A stretch of DNA of 64,000 bases from DATBVX01 sp963705495 (lineage in GTDB: Bacteria > Pseudomonadota > Gammaproteobacteria > Steroidobacterales > Steroidobacteraceae). The notes under the pieces were generated by a model. That model worked only from the letters and a program-made list of their open reading frames with translations, had not been told where the DNA came from and made no database searches. The stretch is taken from assembly GCA_963705495.1 (NCBI GenBank), contig CAVPJQ010000017.1, forward strand, positions 15,760 to 79,759, written 5' to 3'. Positions within the stretch are counted from its first letter, which is position 1, and every line of letters starts with the position of its first letter. Of the stretch, positions 23,541-31,002 are shown in pieces. The translations under genes were made by a program, and so were the position numbers.

Positions 23541-24833
23541 GTGGTCTCGACCTCGAAGGTGTTGCGCAAGGTCTCGCTGCGCCTGATTCCGTTTCTCCTC
23601 CTGTGCTACGTGGTGGCGTTTCTCGACCGCGTCAACGTCGGCTTCGCGGGCCTGCAGATGAACCAGGACGTTGGCCTCACCGCCACGCAGTTCGGGTTCG
23701 GCTCGGCAATCTTCTTTCTCGGGTACTGCCTGTTCGAAGTCCCGAGCAATGTGATCCTGGCTCGCGTCGGAGCGCGACGTTGGATTGCCCGCATCATGAT
23801 CACCTGGGGACTGCTGGCGGCCGCGATGGCATTGACGCGGGGCCCCATCAGTTTCAGCGTGCTGCGCTTTCTGCTGGGCGTGGCGGAGGCAGGATTTTTC
23901 CCGGGCGTCGTCTACTTTCTGACCTTCTGGTATCCCAACGCTGCGCAAGCCCGCGCCATCGCCGCGTTCATGATCGGCATTCCCTTGTCTGGCGTGATCG
24001 GTGGCCCACTCTCCGGCGCATTGCTCGGACTCGACGGCGCACTGGGATTGAGCGGTTGGCAGTGGCTTTACCTGGTCGAGGGCCTCCCGGCCGTCATCCT
24101 GGGGCTCATCCTGCTCAGCTATCTGACCGATCAACCGAAAGATGCTCGTTGGCTCTCGCCCGAGGAGCGCGTGGCACTGGCCGACACCATCGCGGCGGAT
24201 GCTTCCGAACACAGTCGCGCCAGGCACCGGATTCGCGATGCGCTGCTAAGTCCCAGGGTGTGGCGGCTGGGTGCGATCCCGTTATTGGCCAACACTGGAT
24301 TTTACGGTTACCTCATCTGGTCTCCGCAGCTGATCAAGGGTGTCCTCGGTTCGAGCAATTGGATCGTCGGACTCGTGTCCGGCGCCATTGCCGCGCTGAT
24401 GGCCATCAGCATGTTGGCCAACGGTGCGCATTCCGATCGACGCGGCGAACGTCGTCTGCATATCGCGCTGCCGCTGTTCTTGACGGTCGTTGGCTATGTG
24501 GGGTGCGCGTTGCTGCCCACACCGGCGCTCTCGGTGTGCGCACTCGCGTTGGTGCCGATTGGGATGGGGGCGTTCTTCGGCCCCTTCTATTCCCTGCCGT
24601 GTCGGTTCCTGAGTGGCGAAGCCGCAGCCGTCTCCGTTGCCTTGGTTACAGCGCTCGCCAACGTCGGCGGAATCATTGGGCCTTACCTCATCGGCTTCCT
24701 CAAGGACGCGACGGGTGGCTACGTCGTGCCGTTGCTGGTGCTCGCTGCGTGTGTGCTCACGGGCGCGATATTGGCGTTGCGGCTGAACCTGGGCGAGCCG
24801 AAGGAATCCGGCGCCTTCGCGCCTGCGGCCTGA
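23541..24833 (+). CDS. MFS transporter, ACS-type (organic anion)
   Basis: A 430-residue, 12-helix transporter. The GTG start at 23541 lies after a GGGGGAGG ribosome site. The first helix region FLLLCYVVAFLDRVNVGFA carries the D-R-x-N pattern of anion:cation symporters (phthalate/hexuronate/pantothenate group). FWYPNAAQARAIA and PLSGALL are also typical. It probably imports an organic acid by proton symport, perhaps a product of the secreted M20 hydrolase just upstream. The substrate is not determined. Confidence 0.88.
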   Translation: MVSTSKVLRKVSLRLIPFLLLCYVVAFLDRVNVGFAGLQMNQDVGLTATQFGFGSAIFFLGYCLFEVPSNVILARVGARRWIARIMITWGLLAAAMALTRGPISFSVLRFLLGVAEAGFFPGVVYFLTFWYPNAAQARAIAAFMIGIPLSGVIGGPLSGALLGLDGALGLSGWQWLYLVEGLPAVILGLILLSYLTDQPKDARWLSPEERVALADTIAADASEHSRARHRIRDALLSPRVWRLGAIPLLANTGFYGYLIWSPQLIKGVLGSSNWIVGLVSGAIAALMAISMLANGAHSDRRGERRLHIALPLFLTVVGYVGCALLPTPALSVCALALVPIGMGAFFGPFYSLPCRFLSGEAAAVSVALVTALANVGGIIGPYLIGFLKDATGGYVVPLLVLAACVLTGAILALRLNLGEPKESGAFAPAA

Positions 24834-24840
24834 AGCTGGT

Positions 24841-25005
24841 TTGGCCCTCGCGTTGCTCGGTACCGCGGCTGGGGTCGCACACGCCGACGGTCACGAGCAG
24901 GCGAGGCAATTACTGCAGCGCTCAGAGCCCAGGACGGAAGTGAAACCGCTGGTCAGTACCGCCCAAGTCGTCGCGCAGGATGGCCACGACCAGGCTCGGC
25001 GGTGA
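24841..25005 (+). pseudogene. Small exported-protein remnant with two DGH-Q-AR repeats
   Basis: Immediately after the MFS stop, the frame from TTG 24841 reads 54 residues: a hydrophobic signal-like start (ALALLGTAAGVAHA), then ADGHEQARQLLQR, a linker, and a second AQDGHDQARR before TGA at 25003-25005. The duplicated DGHxQAR element and the clean signal cleavage site suggest a real short periplasmic protein. It lacks the expected basic start and ribosome site, so it is probably 5'-truncated. It occupies half of the 313-base space before the haloperoxidase gene; the rest shows no gene. Confidence 0.4.
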
Positions 25006-25146
25006 GTCGCGCATCTGCGGCAGAGGCTAATTCGAAACAGCGCCCGACATCACGATGAGCCCAACAGCGCCTGAGACCTGGAGCGCATCTGGGTGCGGGC
25101 AACTCGCCCCCTGCGAGCCGCCCGCATCCTTCAGTCTCCCAGCGCT

Positions 25147-26436
25147 TCAATCGTGATGATCATCATGCAATGGCAGCAGGAAGTGATCGTAGGTCCACTG
25201 AGCTACACGTTTGCCCTGCGTCCGCGCAGCCGTGTCGGCGAAGCGGAAGTGGATACCGAGGTAAATGCGCGCGTTGACCACGTCCTGGGCAGCCTCTGAG
25301 AAGCGGTTATAGGTTCTTGTCTTCTGGACGGCCAGTGGGGCGTTGCTCGTGACATCGAAGGTCAGTTTGTCCCGGTGAAAGTACAGAGCGAGCATGCCTG
25401 TGAAGGCGCCGGTAAGGTTGTTTGCACCCGAAGTGTAGTCAGGATAGTTCGGGTTGTTGATCAACGGCTGCCAGTTGGGATCACCCTTCGTGTTCGGGTT
25501 GTCGTCGTTATCTCCCTCTCGAATGGCTGTCAGCGGACGCCAGAAGAAGTAGTGCTTCTTGCTGTCCCAAGCCGTGATGAACGCATCGGCCGCCGCCAGG
25601 TTGGCCAATGCGAATAGCCGGGCGTTGTCACCGATGTTGTGGACATACTTGGCGGAGATTCCCCGGATGGCTCGGTTCCACTGAGCAAGAAAATTCTCGC
25701 TGTAGAAGTAGCCAATGTCCGTCTGCGCGGGAGTGCGGGCGAGAGTCGTGAGGGCGGTGCTCGCAAGGGCGCCCAAGGCCTTCACCTCCTCATAGTCCTT
25801 TCGATATTGCTCGCTGGTCAAAGCGGGCGGCGGCACCGCGCGGAAGCGTGCCGGACCAGTGAGGGTAAATGGATCAGTAGTCGCGACCCACGGCACCGCC
25901 ATCGGCGAGAAGGGCATGGGCACGGGCGGATTCCCCAGGAAAGAATCTGTTGGCCGCCATTCGCCGGCGTTGAGGCCGCCGGTGAAATCCGGGACCACGG
26001 CGGGCGCCACGCGCCGCAGCGGCAGGTAGGCGGTAGCGACCTTCTGACCCACGAGGAGCCCAGGGTTACCCTCAAGGCCGTTGTTGGCGAGGAAGTTGAG
26101 GTAGGCGGTGTTGAGGGTCATGGCCTGCCCAGGATAGAAGGCTATGAGCACACCGTACGCGGCGGCGGCCACGGCTGCGGACTTTCGGCCCTGAGCTCCC
26201 GGGACCTCCGCGAAATACGGTTCGAATCGTCGGTCGAGAGCCTGCACGGCGTCGTGTACAGCAGCCTGCACGAGAGCCAGGTCCAGCACGCCGCTCGGGC
26301 CTGGGCGCCCGGCAGCGACAGCTACATTGGCGGTGTCATTCCACTCCGTGACAGCATCCGCGTAGACCTGCCCCGTCCAACTCAGAAATCCGCACAGGAC
26401 CAGGCCCGCTAGTTTTCGCAGTCTCATGATTGTCAT
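25147..26436 (-). CDS. Secreted vanadium-haloperoxidase/PAP2-superfamily protein, non-canonical
   Basis: About 429 residues. ATG 26436 is well spaced from GGGGAG; 26442 and 26427 are alternatives. A Sec signal ends near VYA. The helical bundle fits bacterial VCPO-like proteins. The first phosphate/vanadate motif, K-x6-RP, is present (KHYFFWRP) and so is the last (RIYLGIHFR, with Arg and His). The middle motif, normally SGH, reads DYTSGAN, so the acid-base His is Ala. Haloperoxidase activity is therefore uncertain. The protein ends in a His/Asp-rich tail (LHDDHHD). It is divergent from the winged-helix/TPR regulator. Confidence 0.8.
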   Translation of the reverse strand: MTIMRLRKLAGLVLCGFLSWTGQVYADAVTEWNDTANVAVAAGRPGPSGVLDLALVQAAVHDAVQALDRRFEPYFAEVPGAQGRKSAAVAAAAYGVLIAFYPGQAMTLNTAYLNFLANNGLEGNPGLLVGQKVATAYLPLRRVAPAVVPDFTGGLNAGEWRPTDSFLGNPPVPMPFSPMAVPWVATTDPFTLTGPARFRAVPPPALTSEQYRKDYEEVKALGALASTALTTLARTPAQTDIGYFYSENFLAQWNRAIRGISAKYVHNIGDNARLFALANLAAADAFITAWDSKKHYFFWRPLTAIREGDNDDNPNTKGDPNWQPLINNPNYPDYTSGANNLTGAFTGMLALYFHRDKLTFDVTSNAPLAVQKTRTYNRFSEAAQDVVNARIYLGIHFRFADTAARTQGKRVAQWTYDHFLLPLHDDHHD

Positions 26437-26614
26437 TGTCATTTCTCCCCAATTGCTTCAACGCGTTCTTCACATTTTTTCGCGCTGCCGTCGATGGACA
26501 GCGGACATAAGGGGGCCGGCGACCGCCCCTCGCTTGGGCGTAGAATCCGTCCTGGGTCTATAAGAAGTCCTTGGCCCGATTCTTAAGCTTTCCGAATATT
26601 TCTGATTGACGCCG

Positions 26615-28984
26615 ATGAGCGAGCCCGAATCGCATGTGATCTACGAGTTTGGCGATTTCCGGCTCGATGCGACCCGGCGGCTGCTCTTTGCCCGGGGCAA
26701 CTCCGAGCCTCTGCCGATCACCACCAAAGTGCTCGAGACACTCCTTTATCTCGTCGAACACCAGGGGGAACTGCTCGAGAAGGACCGGCTCATCGCCGAG
26801 CTCTGGCCAGGGCTTATCGTCGAGGAGAGCAGCCTTACCCATGTGATCTCCGTGTTGCGCCATGTGCTCGGCGAGACGCGAGGCGAAAACCGCTATCTCG
26901 CCACAGTGCATGGTCGCGGCTATCGGTTCGTTGCCGACGTCGCGCGCATGCGCGAGGAGCCAAAGGTCGCTCGTACGTCGCCGGCGCCCGAGCCAACGAT
27001 CCCGGCGCGTCCCGTTTTCCCGGTCACACAAAGGATCGGTCTGTTCGCACTGGCGGTTGGCGTGCTGGGCGCCGTGCTTTTCGGCTACGGTCGGCATGCC
27101 CACTGGTGGCAAGCACCCGATAGCAGTTTGTCTCCGACCGCCGCGTCTTCGAGCGCAACCGCTCAGTTGCCGGCGCGCAGCGTCGCCGTTCTGCCGTTTC
27201 AGAATCTGAGCATGACGCCGGAAAGCGAGTTCTTCGCAGTGGGACTGGCGGAGTCCATCCTTCATCAGCTCGCAAGTCTGAGCCAGATCGAGGTCATCGC
27301 TGGAACATCGTCATTTGCTTTCAAAGGACGCAGCCAAGATGCGCGCGAGATCGGTCGCATGCTCAACGCGCGATACCTGCTCGAGGGCAGCGTACAGAGT
27401 GGGAAGGATCAGCTTCGCGTCACCTCCCAGCTCATCGATGCGACGACCGGAGGGCACGTCTGGTCAATGCGATTCGACCGCAAGCCTGACAACGTATTCG
27501 CCGTGCAGGATGAGATCGCGCAGGAAGTCGCTCGCGCACTCGGCGTTAGCCTCGATCCCGCAACCACCCGGCGGCTCGCCGGTCATGGCACGAAGAACCT
27601 CGATGCCTATCTCGCCTTCGTGCAGGGGCGGGCTCTCATGTCCAGTCGCAAGATTGCCGATGGCGCGCAGGCGATCGAGAGACTGTCGGCGGCAATCAGC
27701 ATCGACCCGCAGTTCGCCGCCGCCTACGCTGCGCTGGCCGATGCGCAGATGCAGTTGAGCATGTTGTCGAATGGCACGGCCGGCGGTAGCTACGAGCAGG
27801 CGTCACGCGCCGCTGGGCCGTTGGTCGCGAAGGCGCTGGAGCTGGATCCCAATGTCGCACAGGCGTATCTCGTGCGCGCCACGTTGAAGGCCGACAAACA
27901 TGAGCCCAATGCCGCTGAGGCGGATTTTCGGCGGGCGATCGCGCTCAACCCCAACTACGGGACGGCTTTCGAGAGGTACGCGGACTTCGTCGGTTCCACA
28001 GTACCAGATCGCTATGAGGAAGCACTCGCGCTCAGCGAACAGGCGCGCCGCGTCGATCCACTGACGCCGCGCAACCATCACCTCAAGGCCGTGATGCTCC
28101 TCGAACATGGAGCGCCTGAGGAGGCCGAGGCGCTCTTCGTGCAGGCTCTCGAACTTGAGCCGGACTTCCACCCCTCCCTCATGCGGCTGGGCACCAGCCG
28201 CTACATGTATGGCGGCCATTTCGCGGAGGCCGCCAAGTTCGCGGAGCAGGCCATCGCCATCGATCCGCAGTCGCCGTGGATGCGCCAGGCATTGATCTAC
28301 ACCTATCTGGAGCTCCAAGATCCATTGGCGGCAAAGCAAGCGCTCCAGGAAGCGTCTGAGCAGCAACCGGGGCTCTGGCTACCGATCTACTTGTACGGAA
28401 GCGAACTGCAGCGTGCGGCGCAGATCGCCTACGATGATCCGTCGCATGGGGACGGGGACTCGTATTACTGCGATCTTCTCGCCTATGCCGCACGTGATCA
28501 GGCTCTGGCAAGTGGGGAGCTCGAGAAGGCGAGCAAATACATTGAGGGCCTGCTGCGCAAGGACGAGCGCGGCCAACTGCTCGTCTACGCCTTCAATCAG
28601 AATCAGGTGCTCACGCTCGCCCAGGTGCGCCTTGCCATGGGCGACCGCGAGCGCGCCAGCGCTCTCGCGACCGCAACGCTCGACTGGAATGAGCGCGAGG
28701 CGAAGCATTACCGCAAGAATCAGTGGGAACGTCAGCGCGGCGTCGCACTCGCGCTGCTCGGCCGGAAGGAGGAAGCGCTCCAGGCCCTGGAGAACGGTTT
28801 CGCGAGTGGTTACCGGACGCGCTGGTGGTACCTGCTGCAGCGAGAACCAGCGTTCGCTGAGTTGCGAAAGGAGCCGCGTTTTCAGGCGCTGCTCCTCGAC
28901 TCGCGCGCTCACGCCGCCGCGGAGCGCTCGATCCTCAAGGACATGCAGCGAGCGGGCAGTGTGCCCAACCGATCGCCGATTTGA
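26615..28984 (+). CDS. CadC-like winged-helix regulator with membrane segment and TPR domain
   Basis: A 789-residue protein. ATG 26615 is preferred over the TTG at 26606. An N-terminal OmpR-type winged helix (VIYEFGDFRLDATRRLL through ATVHGRGYRFVADV, about 5-105) is followed by one membrane helix (about 135-155). A FlgO/TolB-like domain comes next (RSVAVLPFQNLSMTPE, LAESILHQLASLSQ, YLLEGSVQ), then repeated TPR motifs. It is a membrane-bound one-component regulator, the same design as the protein at 15016-17388. The divergent haloperoxidase-like gene shares its 178-base upstream region and is a plausible target. Confidence 0.88.
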   Translation: MSEPESHVIYEFGDFRLDATRRLLFARGNSEPLPITTKVLETLLYLVEHQGELLEKDRLIAELWPGLIVEESSLTHVISVLRHVLGETRGENRYLATVHGRGYRFVADVARMREEPKVARTSPAPEPTIPARPVFPVTQRIGLFALAVGVLGAVLFGYGRHAHWWQAPDSSLSPTAASSSATAQLPARSVAVLPFQNLSMTPESEFFAVGLAESILHQLASLSQIEVIAGTSSFAFKGRSQDAREIGRMLNARYLLEGSVQSGKDQLRVTSQLIDATTGGHVWSMRFDRKPDNVFAVQDEIAQEVARALGVSLDPATTRRLAGHGTKNLDAYLAFVQGRALMSSRKIADGAQAIERLSAAISIDPQFAAAYAALADAQMQLSMLSNGTAGGSYEQASRAAGPLVAKALELDPNVAQAYLVRATLKADKHEPNAAEADFRRAIALNPNYGTAFERYADFVGSTVPDRYEEALALSEQARRVDPLTPRNHHLKAVMLLEHGAPEEAEALFVQALELEPDFHPSLMRLGTSRYMYGGHFAEAAKFAEQAIAIDPQSPWMRQALIYTYLELQDPLAAKQALQEASEQQPGLWLPIYLYGSELQRAAQIAYDDPSHGDGDSYYCDLLAYAARDQALASGELEKASKYIEGLLRKDERGQLLVYAFNQNQVLTLAQVRLAMGDRERASALATATLDWNEREAKHYRKNQWERQRGVALALLGRKEEALQALENGFASGYRTRWWYLLQREPAFAELRKEPRFQALLLDSRAHAAAERSILKDMQRAGSVPNRSPI

Positions 28985-29000
28985 TCCCAACCCGTCAAGG

Positions 29001-30050
29001 CTATGGCAGCAACGCGCAGCGCGGATCGACGTTGCACTTCACGAGCCGCACCACCTCGCCTGATTCCGGCTCAACTTCGAGGAACACTCCGATGCCGGGT
29101 GCATAGTACTTGCGCTCGAATACGTCGGGCTCGAGCAGCGAGAAATTCCGCGTCACCACGCAATCACCGGCACAGAGCAGTCGGGCGAGCCTCTTCGGTA
29201 CCAGTTCGTCGAGTTCCGGGTCCTTGCCGAACGCATAGTCGACCGACAGAACTTCCGTCGCGTCCTCCGCATTGCCGAGCGACGACTCCTCGACGTAGAA
29301 CTCACCCGGTGTCGGGTTGGCCTGAAAGATGATGCCGGGCTTGTCGCCGTCTCGGCCTGCCTTGAACGAACCGTCGATACTGACGCGCTCCGGATTCTTC
29401 GGCCGGTCGCCCTTGAAGGACTCGAAGCTGCTCGTCTCCTCACCGCAGTACCAGACCGTCCCATCCTTGGCCTGTGCGAACCAATCGTTGGTGCTTTCGA
29501 TGAGCGCACCGTCTTCCTTGACTTCATCACGCACCACGATGCAGCGCACCTCGTCGATCAGTTTCGTCTCATTCAATACCTGCACTTTGGTGGACTGCGT
29601 GGCGCTGCGAAATTCCCATTGATTCCCAATCCCGAGCGGAAAGTAACGATTGGGGTTGGTCAGATTGGCGAAGTTACTGTTGAACAATTGCGGCTCAAAC
29701 TCAGGGTCATACCGATGCTCGCCCAACTCTGAACACGCCTCGCGACGGCCTGCGAGCTGATCCGCGCACAGTTGATTGCCTTCGGCCTTGGACGCCTTCG
29801 CCTCCGCGAAGCAGTCAGCGCGATCCTTGCTGTCGGATTCGTTGATGCAAATACCGAAGGCGATCCAATACTCATCGAGCACCTCATTGCCACAGGCGTG
29901 AAATTCCGCCCGCGCCGTTGCCGAGCAGAATTTTCCCTGGCTTACGAGGTCATCGACGTCAGTCGCAGCGGCCGTTCCTGGCAATGCCAGGGAGGCTGCA
30001 AGGGTCAGAGCACACGGGAGCGCAGGTGTGGGCTGAAGCTGCGTGGTCAT
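29001..30050 (-). CDS. Secreted protein of unknown function
   Basis: A 349-residue protein with a Sec signal (ALTLAASLALPGTAAA). The first 90 mature residues are Cys-rich (FCSATARAEFHACG, GICINE, RADCFAEA, LCADQL, REACSEL) and probably disulphide-bonded. A longer beta-rich domain follows; it starts YFPLGIGNQWEFRSA and includes paired Cys residues (CAGDC). The PLGIGNQWE stretch is common in exported proteins of otherwise unknown function. It is convergent with the TPR regulator gene and 16 bases from its stop. Confidence 0.7.
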   Translation of the reverse strand: MTTQLQPTPALPCALTLAASLALPGTAAATDVDDLVSQGKFCSATARAEFHACGNEVLDEYWIAFGICINESDSKDRADCFAEAKASKAEGNQLCADQLAGRREACSELGEHRYDPEFEPQLFNSNFANLTNPNRYFPLGIGNQWEFRSATQSTKVQVLNETKLIDEVRCIVVRDEVKEDGALIESTNDWFAQAKDGTVWYCGEETSSFESFKGDRPKNPERVSIDGSFKAGRDGDKPGIIFQANPTPGEFYVEESSLGNAEDATEVLSVDYAFGKDPELDELVPKRLARLLCAGDCVVTRNFSLLEPDVFERKYYAPGIGVFLEVEPESGEVVRLVKCNVDPRCALLP

Positions 30051-30231
30051 GGCGCGCCTCCTGGTACGCCGAAGCGATCATTCACTCCGGCATTCGGTAG
30101 GACAGCGCAGGCAACTCAATTCAATCGTCGCTCGTTCACGACGTTTGTGCGGCAGTGCAAGGAGGCCTGCAGGCGCGCGCTGAGCGCACGCGAGTTCACG
30201 CGGCTGTTAGGTCGCGGAGCGCGACCTGGAT

Positions 30232-30588
30232 TCAGATTCGGGGTGGCAAGCTCGCAGGCGGAATGGCCGGTTCACGTTTGACCGGTGCCTGCCGTCGGCC
30301 CTGTTCTTCGCGGACCTGCTCGAGCGTGAGCTCGGTGTCGGCGGCGATGATCCTGACGAGGGGATGAGTCGCTTTCTTGGGCAGGTTCAGCTCATGCAGC
30401 CGCTCCCAGATCTGGATGCGCTGCTCGGGCGTATTCTGCACGGCAGTCTGCTCTGCAATCTCGTGCCGGCGGCGTTCGCGCGCTTCGTAGTCGATCGCAG
30501 CAGCGCGGGCGCGATAGTCGGTCGCCAATTCACCGGCGATGGGCGGTGGCGCAGCTCGGGTGTGTTGAGTCCATTTTTCATGCGCCAT
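30232..30588 (-). CDS. Hypothetical protein
   Basis: A 118-residue soluble protein rich in Arg, Glu and Ala, with two helical stretches (YRARAAAIDYEARERRRHE and ELTLEQVREEQGRR) and a Pro-rich tail. The ATG has a GGAG site at proper distance. It begins 19 bases after the stop of the 99-residue gene upstream, so the two form a pair. No known family is recognised. Confidence 0.5.
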   Translation of the reverse strand: MAHEKWTQHTRAAPPPIAGELATDYRARAAAIDYEARERRRHEIAEQTAVQNTPEQRIQIWERLHELNLPKKATHPLVRIIAADTELTLEQVREEQGRRQAPVKREPAIPPASLPPRI

Positions 30589-30607
30589 GAGAGTCTCTCC
30601 GCAAACC

Positions 30608-30907
30608 TTAAGTGTTTCTCGACGGCCCGATCACGAGTTGCTTGCGGCCGGCGCGGAAGTTACGACGCTCGTTGAGGCGCGTCACAAGATCCTCAGCCGC
30701 GCGCCGCACCGTCTCGGCACTGCCGGGGCGCTGCCCCACAATCCTGTTCTTGCCCTGGCCGATGACATATGAATGCCAATCGCGGGTGTCATCGGCGATG
30801 GGCGACGGCGTCTGCGTGATGGAATCGAGGCTGTAGGGTGTCTCGGTAACGGTGCTCGGGGCCGCGGGATCCGGGGTCGCAAGATCGGGTGTCGTCGAGG
30901 TTGTCAT
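30608..30907 (-). CDS. Hypothetical protein
   Basis: A 99-residue protein. The first half is low-complexity (Thr/Pro/Asp-rich) and the second half ordered: YVIGQGKNRIVGQRPGSAE followed by a helix TVRRAAEDLVTRLNERR. The ordered part looks like a small conserved domain of unknown function. The ribosome site is weak. It probably forms a transcription unit with the gene at 30232-30588. Confidence 0.5.
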   Translation of the reverse strand: MTTSTTPDLATPDPAAPSTVTETPYSLDSITQTPSPIADDTRDWHSYVIGQGKNRIVGQRPGSAETVRRAAEDLVTRLNERRNFRAGRKQLVIGPSRNT

Positions 30908-31002
30908 GACGACAGAATACGCGATTACCCGACCTTCGTTTTGACTATCTTTGTGAACCTCTTGTCAGACGTGGCATCGGCACCTTCGAGCGTCAGCGCA
31001 AG

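Noticed and set aside
23507..24943. 478-codon frame overlapping the MFS transporter
   Set aside because: Same strand, other frame, no hydrophobic pattern; the MFS frame has a strong ribosome site and 12 helices.
24953..25150. 65-codon minus-strand frame behind the haloperoxidase gene
   Set aside because: Arg/Gly-rich, no ribosome site, antisense to the DGHxQAR remnant.
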